Positions 1 through 8,098 of a DNA stretch of 37,570 bases are shown here, one piece after another. The position numbers and the translations under genes were made by a program. Below the pieces are notes generated by a model, which saw only the letters and a program-made list of their open reading frames with translations, was not told where the DNA came from and did no database searches. How positions within the stretch are numbered: position 1 is the first letter of the stretch; the number at the start of each line of letters is the position of its first letter. The stretch is from Rhodobacter sp. (lineage in GTDB: Bacteria > Pseudomonadota > Alphaproteobacteria > Rhodobacterales > Rhodobacteraceae): the NCBI GenBank assembly GCA_020250125.1, contig JADCEL010000094.1, positions 1-37,570 of the forward strand. Reading direction: 5' to 3'.

Positions 1-24
1 AAACCCTTGACGAACACGGATACT

Positions 25-510
25 GGCCGGGGGCTTTGGCCCCCGGCCGGTCCTGATCACGGCGCAGCGCTGTTGCAGGGGCGATGGCCCCTGCCAGAGA
101 GACAGGGCATCCCGGAGAACGCCCCTCCGGGCGGGAACAGGAAACGCGACCCGCGTTTCCCCCGCCTGCGCGCGACGGTGCCCTGTAGACCGCCAGACCC
201 GGGAACGGCAGAGGCCAGCGCCCGACCCGGCGGGCGAGAAGCGCCCGCCGTGGGCGGGTCGGGCGCTGGCCGGGGGCTTTGGCCCCCGGCCGGTCCTGAT
301 CCCAGCGCAGCGTTGTGGCAGGGGCGATGGCCCCTGCCAGAGAGACCGGGCATCCCGGAGAACGCCCCTCCGGGCGGGAACGGGAAACGCGACCCGCGTT
401 TCCCTGCCCGCGCGCGACGGTGCCCTGTAGCTCGGTCGGTCCAGGCACCACGAAAGGCCAGCGCCCGACCCGGCGGGTGCGAAGCGCCCGCCGGGGGCGG
501 GTCGGGCATG
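25..510 (+). repeat. Two tandem 243-bp units of a five-hairpin repeat
   Basis: Two direct copies with a 243-bp period (unit 1 about 25-267, unit 2 about 268-510). Each unit carries five consecutive perfect or near-perfect stem-loops. In unit 1: H1 at 25-48 (GGCCGGGGGC, loop TTTG); H2 at 75-94 (GCAGGGGC, loop GATG); H3 at 111-131 (CCCGGAG, 7-nt loop); H4 at 140-160 (GGAAACGCG, loop ACC); H5 at 213-271 (16-bp outer stem and an inner stem at 229-249 with loop AGAAG). The right arm of H5 shares GGCC (268-271) with the left arm of the next H1, so the two structures compete. A further H2-like hairpin with the same GATG loop is at 530-547. Related copies lie at 24949-25147 and, inverted, at 37190-37560. 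The sequence is open in several frames but reads as low-complexity Pro/Arg/Gly, so I treat it as non-coding. Confidence 0.85.
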
Positions 511-547
511 CGGCAGGCGCAGCGCAGGTCCGGGGCGATGGCCCCGG

Positions 548-1039
548 CCCGACCGCGCGGGGGGGGGCGCGCGCGCGGAACGGTTTCCGGCTTTCCGTTC
601 TGGCAGGCCACGCGGCCGGTACTTTTCAGCGCCCTTGCAAAGAACATGCGGAAGGATCCGGTGTCATTGAATGAAATCTCCGCCAAACCTGTCACAGGCG
701 GTTGCGGGATGCGCACCCGCGACAGTCCCGGCCACCTTTGCGTGCCCGGTGCCGTGCCGGTCGGGGCGGTGGATAGGGGCAGCCGGCGCAAGATGCACGG
801 GTTGACGGCCGGGGGGCCGTTCCACCACGGCGACGACAGACTTGCTGCGGTCTTGGGGAGGGACACCACGGCAAGGCGACCGGCAGGTGCCCCTGGGGCC
901 GCGATGCCAGGGCCTGCCCTGTGCGGGACGGCAAGGTCGCGCGGGAAAAGTTCTTCTCTTCGGCCTGCAATGCACGCAGGGCGCTGGCGTCTTTCCTGGG
1001 CTGCGATTAACCTGACTGTGCAAGACAGAGAGTGAGGCC
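548..1039. other. Intergenic stretch without a recognisable gene
   Basis: The stretch between the hairpin repeat and the first gene. It starts with a very G-rich tract (about 558-580) and continues as high-GC sequence with open frames on both strands, none of which resembles a known protein. A purine-rich ribosome-binding region (GAGAGTGAGG, about 1027-1036) lies directly before the ATG at 1040. I see no convincing promoter, tRNA or terminator. Confidence 0.5.
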
Positions 1040-1816
1040 ATGGATCTGGGGATCAGGGGAAAACGGGCGCTGGTCTGTGCGTCTTCCAAGGGGCTGGGGC
1101 GCGGCTGTGCTGCGGCATTGGCGGAGGCTGGCGTTGATCTGGTGATGAACGCCCGCGGGGCCGGGGCGCTGGAGGCTGCGGCGGCGGACATCCGCGCGGC
1201 GCATCAGGTGGGTGTGGTCACCGTCGCCGGCGACATTACCACCGGGGCGGGCCGTGCGGCGGTGCTGGCCCATGGCCCTTTCGACATTCTGGTGACCAAT
1301 GCGGGCGGCCCGCCGCCTGGCCTTTGGTCAGACTGGTCGCGCGAGGATTTCCTCAGGGCGATTGATGCCAACATGCTGACGCCCATCGCGCTGATGCAGG
1401 CGGTCCTGCCGGGGATGATGGCAAAGGGCTGGGGCAGGGTGGTCAACATCACCAGCGTGTCGGTCAAGGCGCCGGTGGCGGTGCTGGGCCTGTCGAACAC
1501 GGCGCGGGCCGGGCTGACCGGCTTTGTCGCGGGCACGGCACGGCAGGTGGCAAGCAAGGGCGTGACGATCAACAACCTTCTGCCCGGTAGCCATGCCACC
1601 GACCGTGCCATCGCGCTGGACGGGGCCGTCGTCAGGGCGCGCGGCATCACCATGGAAGAGGCGATTGCCGAACGCAGCGCCACCATTCCCGCCGGGCGCT
1701 ATGGCACCGCAGCCGAGTTTGGCGCGACTTGCGCCTTTCTGTGTTCAAGCCATGCCGGGTTTATCGTCGGGCAGAACATCCTTCTGGATGGCGGGGCGAC
1801 GAATGCCACCCTTTGA
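1040..1816 (+). CDS. SDR-family oxidoreductase with atypical active site
   Basis: A 258-aa Rossmann-fold short-chain dehydrogenase/reductase-like protein, usually annotated as 3-oxoacyl-ACP reductase-like. The N-terminal cofactor motif is ASSKGLG (residues 14-20) instead of TGxxxGxG. The NAG motif is present (87-89) and the C-terminus ends in the usual LDGG region. Ser139 sits where the catalytic Ser is expected, but thirteen residues later the classical YxxxK reads S152-N-T-A-R156, so both Tyr and Lys are replaced. This matches what is known of a divergent SDR subgroup (BKR-like, cd05344 type) that lacks the perfect tetrad. ATG 1040 is preceded by GAGTGAGG. It overlaps the next gene by 14 bp, suggesting co-transcription. 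The substrate cannot be told from sequence, and it may not be a conventional dehydrogenase. Confidence 0.85.
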   Translation: MDLGIRGKRALVCASSKGLGRGCAAALAEAGVDLVMNARGAGALEAAAADIRAAHQVGVVTVAGDITTGAGRAAVLAHGPFDILVTNAGGPPPGLWSDWSREDFLRAIDANMLTPIALMQAVLPGMMAKGWGRVVNITSVSVKAPVAVLGLSNTARAGLTGFVAGTARQVASKGVTINNLLPGSHATDRAIALDGAVVRARGITMEEAIAERSATIPAGRYGTAAEFGATCAFLCSSHAGFIVGQNILLDGGATNATL

Positions 1817-2729
1817 TCCCGCCGGGCACGCAACGCCGGACTGGCAATGCGTGATGATCCTGTGGGGCGACAAGTACGGTGTCGAAACTGTCAACCGCCT
1901 TGTCTCTGCCGTGGCCGCCCATGCCCGCAGGCAGCCCAGGTTCGTGCTGTTGACCGACCGCACCCGTCCGGGCCTTGACGCCCGCATAACCGCGCGTCCG
2001 ATCCCGGAGGTGTGGCTTCAGCCCGGGATGCTGGGCGGCGGCTGTCAGGCCAAGCTGTGCCTGTTTGACCCCGGGGTCGTGCCGGATGATCTGCCGGCGG
2101 TCTATCTGGATCTGGATACCGTTATCCTGGGCGATGTCGGCACGGCGACAGGCTTTCTCAAGCCGGGCGGGTTGCTGATGCTGCAAAGTGCCGTCCTGCC
2201 CTTTGGGCCGCTGGGGCGGCTGGCCTTCCGACTGAGCGGGGGCAAGCGCTATGCGCGGGGCAATTCCTCGGTCGTGATCTATCACCCGGCCGATTGCGGC
2301 TATATCGCCGCGCGGTTTCTGGACCTGAAGCGGCAGTATCCGACGCTTGGCTTTCCGCCAATGTGCGCTGATGAACGGTTCATCAGCTGGGCGGCGCAGG
2401 CGGTGGTGGCGGCGGTGCCGACGTCTTTTGCGGTGAAGCTGCCCACCGAGTACATGTCGCGGATCGCCGTGCTGGGCTATGTCTGGGCGGCCCTGCCCTG
2501 GGTCAGGGCGCGGCGGCGCAGGCTGGTTGCCGTTACCTTGTGCGGAATGACGGTAAAGCCCGAGGCCCTGCTGGCCTTGCCTGAAAACGGTCGCCTTACC
2601 GACCGGCACGGCCGCACGTTGATCTGGTCTGACGCCGTGCTGGGCCATGTCAGGCGGGCCATCCTTGCCTTCTGTGCGCCCCCCCGGCCAGACCGCAGGC
2701 CGCCGGACCGCTGGCAGTCGGACAACTGA
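1803..2729 (+). CDS. Glycosyltransferase-like protein (GT-A fold, DxD motif)
   Basis: A protein of about 308 aa. It opens with a beta-strand-like MILWGDKYG segment, and about a third of the way in reads YLDLDTVI, the hydrophobic-D-x-D pattern of GT-A nucleotide-sugar transferases (GT8-like). A later GNSSVVIY segment fits the acceptor-side fold. The start is uncertain: ATG 1803 overlaps the SDR by 14 bp; GTG 1851 or ATG 1854 would give a protein of about 291 aa that begins at the first conserved strand. A longer upstream extension would run inside the SDR gene and is unlikely. No signal peptide or membrane segment is visible, so it is probably cytoplasmic. Acceptor and donor sugars are unknown. 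The overlap suggests it is co-expressed with the SDR. Confidence 0.7.
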   Translation: MPPFDPAGHATPDWQCVMILWGDKYGVETVNRLVSAVAAHARRQPRFVLLTDRTRPGLDARITARPIPEVWLQPGMLGGGCQAKLCLFDPGVVPDDLPAVYLDLDTVILGDVGTATGFLKPGGLLMLQSAVLPFGPLGRLAFRLSGGKRYARGNSSVVIYHPADCGYIAARFLDLKRQYPTLGFPPMCADERFISWAAQAVVAAVPTSFAVKLPTEYMSRIAVLGYVWAALPWVRARRRRLVAVTLCGMTVKPEALLALPENGRLTDRHGRTLIWSDAVLGHVRRAILAFCAPPRPDRRPPDRWQSDN

Positions 2730-2762
2730 CCGCCGGGCAAGGCCCTGCTCCGGGCGGGCGGC

Positions 2763-2791
2763 TTGTGGCGCATCTGCGGCGCTGGTATGGA
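2763..2791 (+). promoter_or_regulatory. Candidate sigma-70 promoter for the ABC ATPase gene
   Basis: TTGTGG (2763-2768), a 17-bp spacer, then TATGGA (2786-2791), in the 89-bp gap before the ATPase gene. It is followed by a short inverted repeat CTGA-N5-TCAG (about 2796-2808). This is consensus matching only. Confidence 0.35.
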
Positions 2792-2818
2792 ATACCTGAC
2801 CAATTCAGTTGAGTTTGC

Positions 2819-3940
2819 ATGCCCCCCGCCCCGCCCCTTCGCCTGGATGTTTCGCATCTTGGCCGCAGTTTCGGCGGGCGGCCGGTGGTGGATGACGTGT
2901 CGCTGGCGGTGGCACCGGGGCAGGTGACCTGCCTTCTGGGCCCTTCGGGCTGCGGGAAATCGACGACGCTGCGGATCATTGCCGGGGTTGACCGCGCCGA
3001 CCGGGGCGAGGTGCGGATTGATGGCCGAACGGTCGAAGGGCAGGGGGTCCATGTCCCGCCCGAGGCGCGGTCGGTGGGGCTGATGTTCCAGGATTTTGCC
3101 CTTTTTCCGCACCTGACGGTGGCCGGGAATGTCGGCTTCGGGCTGCGCACCGACAGGGCGGAGAAGTCCCGCCGGGTTGGCGAACTATTGGAAAAGGTCG
3201 AGCTTTCCGGTTTTGGACCGAAGCATCCGCACCAGCTTTCCGGCGGAGAGCAGCAGCGCGTCGCCCTTGCCCGCGCCCTTGCCCCGCGCCCGCGCGTCAT
3301 GCTGATGGACGAGCCTTTTTCCGGGCTGGACAACCGGCTGCGCGACGGCATCCGCGACACCACGCTGGACGTGCTGAAGGAAGAGCGGACGGCAGTGCTG
3401 CTGGTAACGCATGAGCCGGACGAAGCCATGCGCATGGCCGACGAGATTGCGCTGATGCGCGGCGGGCGCATCGTGCAACGCGGCGCGCCCTACAATGTCT
3501 ACAATGCGCCGGTGGACAAGGCGGCAGCAGCATTTTTCAGCGATATCAACGTGATCCGGGCGGTGTCGCGGGGGGCGCTGACGGAAACGCCCTTTGGGGC
3601 CTTTCTGACACCCGGCCATGCCGACGGGGCCGAGGTCGAGATCGTGATCCGCCCGCAGCATCTGAAGATCGACTTCGACAGGGGCGGTCGCGGCCCCAAC
3701 CCGACGCCGCAGGATGGAACGGCGGCCCGGGGCCGGGTCATCCGGTCGCGGTTCATGGGGCGCGAAAGCCTGGTCGATTTCCGGATGGAGTTTGACGGGC
3801 TGAAGCTGACCGCATCGGTGCCCGGCGTATTCCTGCCGCGCCCTGACACGGACCTTTGGTTGATGATCCGGCGCGACCGCTGCTTTGTCTTTCCGGCATC
3901 CCGCGCCCCTCAGGGGTCTTCGGCCAGCCGCGCGATGTAA
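2819..3940 (+). CDS. ABC transporter ATP-binding protein, FbpC/PotA-like
   Basis: A 373-aa ABC ATPase. Walker A GPSGCGKS is at residues 41-48, with a Q-loop (FQDFALFPHLTV), signature LSGGEQQRV, Walker B VMLMDEP followed by the D-loop SGLD, and switch His in VTHEPDEA. A C-terminal part of about 130 residues fits a TOBE-type regulatory domain. The PPEARSVGLMFQDFALFPHL stretch is closest to ATPases of the iron(III)/small-molecule importer group (FbpC) rather than sugar ATPases (UgpC/MalK). No permease or binding-protein gene adjoins it, so it is an orphan here and must pair with components encoded elsewhere. The Shine-Dalgarno before ATG 2819 is weak. Its 3' end overlaps the convergent WYL regulator gene by 31 bp. 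Confidence 0.9.
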   Translation: MPPAPPLRLDVSHLGRSFGGRPVVDDVSLAVAPGQVTCLLGPSGCGKSTTLRIIAGVDRADRGEVRIDGRTVEGQGVHVPPEARSVGLMFQDFALFPHLTVAGNVGFGLRTDRAEKSRRVGELLEKVELSGFGPKHPHQLSGGEQQRVALARALAPRPRVMLMDEPFSGLDNRLRDGIRDTTLDVLKEERTAVLLVTHEPDEAMRMADEIALMRGGRIVQRGAPYNVYNAPVDKAAAAFFSDINVIRAVSRGALTETPFGAFLTPGHADGAEVEIVIRPQHLKIDFDRGGRGPNPTPQDGTAARGRVIRSRFMGRESLVDFRMEFDGLKLTASVPGVFLPRPDTDLWLMIRRDRCFVFPASRAPQGSSASRAM

Positions 3941-4584
3941 TCCTCGACCGTGGTGCCCGGCTCCGGGCGGAAGGGGTCGCGCAGTTCAAGCGCTTCGATA
4001 AGATCAACGCGGAACACCCTGAAATCAGACCGCTTTTCGCACCAGGTGGTCAGGGTCCAGGCCCGGCCCCAGAATTCCAGTTGCAAAGGTCTGACCACCC
4101 GTTCGCCCGTGCTGCCGGACAGCGAGGTGTAGCGCAGCCACAGCCGTTCATGGCCGCGGATCGCGCGGCGGATCAGCGACAGGCGAGGCGCGGCTTTGGC
4201 GGCTTCGGCGCTGGCAAAGACAAAGGTGTCGCTGCCCGAATCGCGGGCTGCATCGGGTGTGACCGCCGCGATCTTTGCCCGCAGGCTGATCGCCGCCCGC
4301 GCCAGCGACGGATCGGCGGCCGAGGCGACCAGCTGCACGCCAAGACGCAGCGCCTCCATCTCATCCCGGGTCAGGGCGACCGGGGGCAGGGTGATCGGTG
4401 CCGACAGGATATAGCCGACGCCGCGTTCCCCTTCCACCGGCAGGCCCGAGGCGATCAGCGTGGCCATGTCGCGCCAGATCGTCCGGGTCGAAACCTCAAG
4501 CGCCGCAGCCATGTCCGAGGCGCGGTGCAGTTTGCCGTCGCGCAGGATCTGGATCAGGTCGAACAGGCGGTCGGTGCGGCGCAT
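3910..4584 (-). CDS. HTH-WYL transcriptional regulator (YafY/DeoR-like)
   Basis: A 224-aa DNA-binding regulator. The N-terminal winged helix-turn-helix (residues about 1-60) has the DeoR/HTH_11 pattern RTDRLFDLIQILRDG followed by VSTRTIWRDMATL. The C-terminal half is a WYL-type ligand-binding domain, with the LWLRYTSL and RPLQLEFWGRAWTLTTWCE segments typical of that fold. It lies 31 bp downstream of the ABM-domain gene on the same strand, so the two probably form one operon. A palindrome upstream of that operon (5064-5081) is a plausible binding site for self-regulation. In this family the WYL domain usually senses a nucleic acid or small ligand; the ligand here is unknown. Confidence 0.9.
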   Translation of the reverse strand: MRRTDRLFDLIQILRDGKLHRASDMAAALEVSTRTIWRDMATLIASGLPVEGERGVGYILSAPITLPPVALTRDEMEALRLGVQLVASAADPSLARAAISLRAKIAAVTPDAARDSGSDTFVFASAEAAKAAPRLSLIRRAIRGHERLWLRYTSLSGSTGERVVRPLQLEFWGRAWTLTTWCEKRSDFRVFRVDLIEALELRDPFRPEPGTTVEDYIARLAEDP

Positions 4585-4615
4585 GGCAGCACCCTGCGGT
4601 GCGCCGCAGCCGGGG

Positions 4616-5011
4616 TCAATCGCCCATCTGCCACAGGACCGGCGCGTGGCGCATGACCATGCTCGCAGGATCGATGGCGGCGGCGAAGGGGGCGAATTCG
4701 GGCAGTTGCATCACGGCCTGCGCGGCCGCCCCGGCAGACGGCATATCCGCCCATTCGACGTAATCCGTCCAAAGGCCGGTCTCGTCACGGCTCAGGCTGC
4801 GGCGCAGAAAGCCCGGCTGGGCGGCAACCGGGGCTGCGGTGGCCTTTGCCGCGGACAGGAATGCCGCCTCTTCAGTGCCCGGCATCAGGCGGAAGGTGAC
4901 GATTTCGGCAATGGGCTGCGGTGCCGCCGTGCCACCCGCGCCCGCGTCGGGCGGGGCGAACAGGATGGTCAGGGCCAGGGCCGTCAGGGTGACTGCTTTG
5001 GTGCGGTGCAT
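4616..5011 (-). CDS. Secreted ABM-domain (dimeric alpha/beta barrel) protein
   Basis: A 131-aa protein. A cleavable signal peptide is predicted at residues 1 to about 26 (basic MHRTK, then a hydrophobic stretch ending in Ala-Gly-Ala). The mature part begins near PIAEIVTFRLMPG and has the strand pattern of antibiotic-biosynthesis-monooxygenase-like ferredoxin folds, including AAQPGFLRRSLSRDE and WTDYVEWADMPSA. ATG 5011 is chosen over an upstream ATG at 5056 because AAGGAAAG lies at proper distance and the signal peptide then starts correctly. The gene is followed by the WYL regulator gene. Family members are small heme- or quinone-handling oxygenases or stress proteins; no catalytic residue can be assigned here, so the function is unknown. 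Confidence 0.8.
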   Translation of the reverse strand: MHRTKAVTLTALALTILFAPPDAGAGGTAAPQPIAEIVTFRLMPGTEEAAFLSAAKATAAPVAAQPGFLRRSLSRDETGLWTDYVEWADMPSAGAAAQAVMQLPEFAPFAAAIDPASMVMRHAPVLWQMGD

Positions 5012-5063
5012 TGCGGTGGTCTTTCCTTTGTCGGTTGCAATGGCCCCTGATCGCACAGGGCAA

Positions 5064-5081
5064 CTGACATATAGCTGTCAG
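5064..5081. promoter_or_regulatory. Palindromic operator candidate for the WYL regulator
   Basis: Perfect inverted repeat CTGACA-N6-TGTCAG in the intergenic region between the divergent ABM/WYL operon (start 5011) and the tat operon (start 5220). It sits 53 bp upstream of the ABM start codon. Placement next to a DeoR/WYL regulator gene makes it the natural candidate operator; binding is inferred. Confidence 0.55.
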
Positions 5082-5142
5082 CTACGTGCAGGTCCGCGCG
5101 CTGTTCCTGTGCCAAAGATGGCCTGTGACGCGCATTCGTGCT

Positions 5143-5171
5143 TTGAAAGGGCAGGGCAACAGGGCTAGTGT
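5143..5171 (+). promoter_or_regulatory. Candidate promoter of the tat operon
   Basis: TTGAAA (5143-5148), 17-bp spacer, TAGTGT (5166-5171), about 50 bp upstream of the tatA ATG. The -10 match is weak. The tatA ribosome-binding site TGGAG lies 8-9 bases before the start. Confidence 0.35.
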
Positions 5172-5219
5172 CCCCTCAGAACCGACAGGGCGCGCTTCTG
5201 CGCCAATGGAGTATGTGAT

Positions 5220-5420
5220 ATGCTTAACAACATCGGCCTTCCCGGCCTGCTTCTGATTGCGGTGGTCGTGCTTGTGCTGTTCGGGCGCGGCAAGGTCAGT
5301 TCGCTGATGGGCGAAGTCGGCAAGGGGATTACCGCCTTCAAGAAAGGTGTGAACGACGGCGCGGCAGAAAGCGAGGCCGCGCGCGATGTGACGCCGCCTG
5401 CCGAAAAGGACAAGGTCTGA
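5220..5420 (+). CDS. tatA: Sec-independent translocase protein TatA
   Basis: A 66-aa protein. It has a short N-terminal membrane helix (residues about 6-20), the conserved FGRGK hinge, an amphipathic helix ([20 protein letters not shown]) and a short charged tail. TatA forms the pore or membrane-thinning part of the twin-arginine translocase, which exports folded proteins across the inner membrane. The length is normal for alphaproteobacterial TatA. The tatB gene starts 30 bp downstream, and tatC and a DUF815 ATPase gene follow in the same direction with overlaps. The window also encodes at least one clear Tat client, the binding protein at 30942. Confidence 0.95.
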   Translation: MLNNIGLPGLLLIAVVVLVLFGRGKVSSLMGEVGKGITAFKKGVNDGAAESEAARDVTPPAEKDKV

Positions 5421-5450
5421 CAGGCCCGGCCCTGATGGGGCGAATCAGCG

Positions 5451-6131
5451 ATGTTTGATATCGGCTGGACAGAACTTGTGGTTGTCGGGGTTGTTGCCCT
5501 GGTCGTGATCGGGCCAAAGGACCTGCCCGACATGTTCCGCACGATGGGCCGCTTTACCGCCAGGGCCAGGTCGATGGCGCGTGATTTTCAGCGGGCGATG
5601 GAAGCTGCCGCCGACGAAGCCGGTGTCAAGGACGTGGCAAAAGACCTCAAGACCATCACCTCGGCCCGCAACACGGGTCTGGACGCGGTCAAGAACGCCG
5701 CCAGCAAGTTCGAAAAATGGGACCCGATGAAACCCGTGCCAAAGGCGGCACCGACCGCCCCTGCCGCGACTGCACCGGCACCGCCTGCCACTGCTGCGTC
5801 TGCCCCTGCTGCGGCGGCACCGGCACCCGTGGCGCCAGAGGTGAAGCCTGCGGCCCCGATGGGACCGGCAACGCAGGCGCTGGCCGATGCCCAGGCGGCA
5901 AAGCGGGCGGCAGGTGCCAAAGCCCTCAAGGCGGGCCCGCAAACGGGTGCCGGCGCACCGGCGGCACCTGCGGCCCGGACGCCGCGCGTGCCGAAAGCGG
6001 AAAAGCCCGCAGCACCGCCTGCGGCCCCAAAGCCAAAGGCTGCGGCCCCGAAAGCGGCCGCAGAGCCGCCTGATGCCGCCAGGCCCGCCCGCAAGGCGAA
6101 GAAACCGGATTCCGGAAAGACCACGGCATGA
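5451..6131 (+). CDS. tatB: Sec-independent translocase protein TatB
   Basis: A 226-aa protein. The N-terminus [26 protein letters not shown] is split between one membrane helix and the conserved G-P-K-D-L-P hinge, followed by an amphipathic helix ([19 protein letters not shown]). TatB forms the substrate receptor with TatC. From about residue 85 the protein becomes an Ala/Pro/Lys-rich low-complexity tail (many AAPAAP-like runs) ending in basic residues; this makes it longer than E. coli TatB (171 aa), as is common in Rhodobacterales. It overlaps tatC by 4 bp (ATGA), implying translational coupling. Confidence 0.95.
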   Translation: MFDIGWTELVVVGVVALVVIGPKDLPDMFRTMGRFTARARSMARDFQRAMEAAADEAGVKDVAKDLKTITSARNTGLDAVKNAASKFEKWDPMKPVPKAAPTAPAATAPAPPATAASAPAAAAPAPVAPEVKPAAPMGPATQALADAQAAKRAAGAKALKAGPQTGAGAPAAPAARTPRVPKAEKPAAPPAAPKPKAAAPKAAAEPPDAARPARKAKKPDSGKTTA

Positions 6132-6997
6132 GCACCGACGATATTGATGACAGCTCTGCCCCGCTGATGGAGCATCTGAAGGAACTGCGTGACCGGATCC
6201 TGATCTCTCTGGCCGCCTTTGTGGTTGGCATCCTGATTGCTTTTTCGGTCTGGAGCCCGATCTTCAACTTTCTGACCAACCCGATCTGCGCTGCCCTGGA
6301 AGGGCGGGGTCAGGAATGCCAGCTGGTGCTGATCAAACTGCAGGAAGGGTTCTTCGTGGCCTTCCGCATTTCGGTCATGGGCGGATTTATCCTGGCCTTC
6401 CCGATCATTGCCTGGCAGTTGTGGCGGTTTGTGGCCCCGGGTCTTTACAAGTCGGAAAAGGGCGCTTTCCTGCCGTTTCTGCTGTCGTCCCCGCTTATGT
6501 TCGCGGTCGGCGCGGCCTTTGCCTTTTACGTCGTGCTGCCGATTGCGTTCAATTTCTTCCTGGGCTTCCAGCAGATGATGGTGACCGATCCCGAAGCGGG
6601 GCCGGACCTTGTGACGGCGGAACCCGGAATGGCCGGCATCCTGTTCCAGGGGTCGATGGAACAATATCTGTCACTGACGACGAATTTCATTCTGGCCTTC
6701 GGCCTGTGCTTCCAGCTGCCGGTCTTGTTGACCCTGATGGGCAAGGCCGGGCTGATTTCGGCGCAGGGCCTGATCGGAATGCGCCGCTACGCCATTGTGC
6801 TGATCCTGATTCTTGCGGCAGTCGTCACACCGCCTGACATGATGTCGCAACTGATCCTGTTTCTGGCGATCTATCCGCTGTACGAGGTGTCGATCTTTCT
6901 GATCCGCCGCATCGAAAAGCGGCGCGAGGCGGACCTGCGGGCGCAGGGCCTGTGGGTCGACCCTGACGAGGATGAGGCGGAAAAGGGCGGCGCATGA
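6128..6997 (+). CDS. tatC: Sec-independent translocase protein TatC
   Basis: A 289-aa polytopic inner-membrane protein with six predicted helices. The early cytoplasmic motif [19 protein letters not shown] matches the conserved TatC N-terminus with the signal-peptide-binding Glu. The [25 protein letters not shown] and [22 protein letters not shown] regions are each typical of the family. TatC recognises the twin-arginine motif. It starts in a 4-bp overlap with tatB and ends overlapping the DUF815 gene by 4 bp, so the four genes are one transcription unit. Confidence 0.96.
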   Translation: MSTDDIDDSSAPLMEHLKELRDRILISLAAFVVGILIAFSVWSPIFNFLTNPICAALEGRGQECQLVLIKLQEGFFVAFRISVMGGFILAFPIIAWQLWRFVAPGLYKSEKGAFLPFLLSSPLMFAVGAAFAFYVVLPIAFNFFLGFQQMMVTDPEAGPDLVTAEPGMAGILFQGSMEQYLSLTTNFILAFGLCFQLPVLLTLMGKAGLISAQGLIGMRRYAIVLILILAAVVTPPDMMSQLILFLAIYPLYEVSIFLIRRIEKRREADLRAQGLWVDPDEDEAEKGGA

Positions 6998-7848
6998 GCC
7001 TGCCGTCCCCTGCCGATGCCGCGCTGATCCGCATTGCCGAGGCGCTGGAGCGGCTCAGTCCGCCGGCGCCCCCTGCGCCGGATTTCACGCAAGCCGATGC
7101 CTTTGTCTGGCATACGGGGCCGGACCGGCTGGTTGCGGTGCCCCAGGTGTCGCGGGTGGCGCTGGCGCTGCTGGTCGGGGTGGACCGGGTGCGGGATATC
7201 CTGCTGGCCAACACGCTGCAATTCGCCGACGGCCTGCCGGCGAACAACGCGCTGCTGTGGGGCGCGCGCGGCATGGGAAAATCGAGCCTTGTCAAGGCGG
7301 TCCATGCCGAGGTGATCCGCCGGGGAGGCAATCTGAAGATCGTTGAGATCAGCCGCGAGGATCTGCCGTCCGTTGGCCGCCTTCTGACCGTGCTGCGCGG
7401 CGCGCCGGACCGCTTTGTTCTGTTCTGTGATGACCTGTCCTTCAGCCATGACGACCAGCACTACAAGGCGCTGAAGGCTGTTCTTGATGGCGGGATCGAA
7501 GGGCGGCCAGACAATGTGGTGTTCTATGCCACCTCGAACCGCAGGCATCTGATGCCGCGCGAGATGATCGAGAATGAACGTTCTTCCGCGATCAACCCGT
7601 CAGAGGCGGTTGAGGAAAAGGTGTCGCTGTCGGATCGGTTCGGGCTGTGGCTGGGCTTTCATCCCTGTACGCAGGACCAGTATCTGGACATGATCCGGGG
7701 CTATTGCGACGCCAGCGGTCTGGTCATCGATGCCGACCGCCTGCGCGCCGAAGCCATTGAATGGCAGGCGACGCGCGGTGCCCGGTCGGGGCGGGTGGCA
7801 TGGCAGTTCTTCACCGATCTGGCGGGGCGGTCGGGCAAGGTGATCTGA
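6994..7848 (+). CDS. DUF815 family AAA+ ATPase
   Basis: A 284-aa cytoplasmic P-loop ATPase. Walker A G90-ARGM-GKS (90-97) is followed by a Walker [11 protein letters not shown] (about 136-145) and a sensor-1-like [12 protein letters not shown], in the order expected for AAA+ proteins. The [15 protein letters not shown] segment is a DUF815 hallmark. ATG overlaps the tatC stop, so it is co-transcribed with tatABC. The family has no settled function; linkage to tat in this group of bacteria is an observation, not proof of a role in export. After the stop there is a gap of about 250 bp without a gene. Confidence 0.85.
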   Translation: MSLPSPADAALIRIAEALERLSPPAPPAPDFTQADAFVWHTGPDRLVAVPQVSRVALALLVGVDRVRDILLANTLQFADGLPANNALLWGARGMGKSSLVKAVHAEVIRRGGNLKIVEISREDLPSVGRLLTVLRGAPDRFVLFCDDLSFSHDDQHYKALKAVLDGGIEGRPDNVVFYATSNRRHLMPREMIENERSSAINPSEAVEEKVSLSDRFGLWLGFHPCTQDQYLDMIRGYCDASGLVIDADRLRAEAIEWQATRGARSGRVAWQFFTDLAGRSGKVI

Positions 7849-8042
7849 CCGGTACCGCCGAAGGGTCCCCTGGCCGCAGGGCCTTTGGAAAAAAGGACCT
7901 GGTCCTTGTGACTGCGGGCCGGGGCAGCGGTTCCGCGCCTGGATGTCTTGTGGCATGGGCCGGGGCAGCTTGCAAACCACGGCCCCCATGACAGGCCAGC
8001 ACCGTCTTCCCCGTTCCGGCCGGTCGCGGCACTGCCCTTGGC

Positions 8043-8071
8043 TTGAGTTCCGCGCCCGAGTTGCCTAAACG
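8043..8071 (+). promoter_or_regulatory. Candidate promoter of the cysteine-synthase-like gene
   Basis: TTGAGT (8043-8048), 17-bp spacer, TAAACG (8066-8071), in the 7849-8098 gap. The gap also contains a short hairpin AAGGACC/GGTCCTT (about 7892-7906), too tight to call a terminator. Nothing else is recognised there. Confidence 0.3.
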
Positions 8072-8098
8072 GGAGTGCAAGCAAGAAGGACTGCGCCC

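Noticed and set aside
25-510. CRISPR-like tandem structure
   Set aside because: Two units of 243 bp with full-length similarity and no short repeats separated by unique spacers.
7-1035. Long open frame through the left-end repeat
   Set aside because: The repeat period of 243 is a multiple of three, so frames stay open by composition. The product is repetitive Pro/Arg/Gly and lacks a ribosome-binding site.
2819-3940. Orphan ABC ATPase as the missing partner of the module 2 importer
   Set aside because: Its Q-loop region and TOBE part fit FbpC-type ATPases rather than the UgpC/MalK type needed by MalFG permeases.
7892-7906. AAGGACC/GGTCCTT hairpin as a terminator of the tat operon
   Set aside because: A one-base loop and no T run make a functional terminator unlikely.
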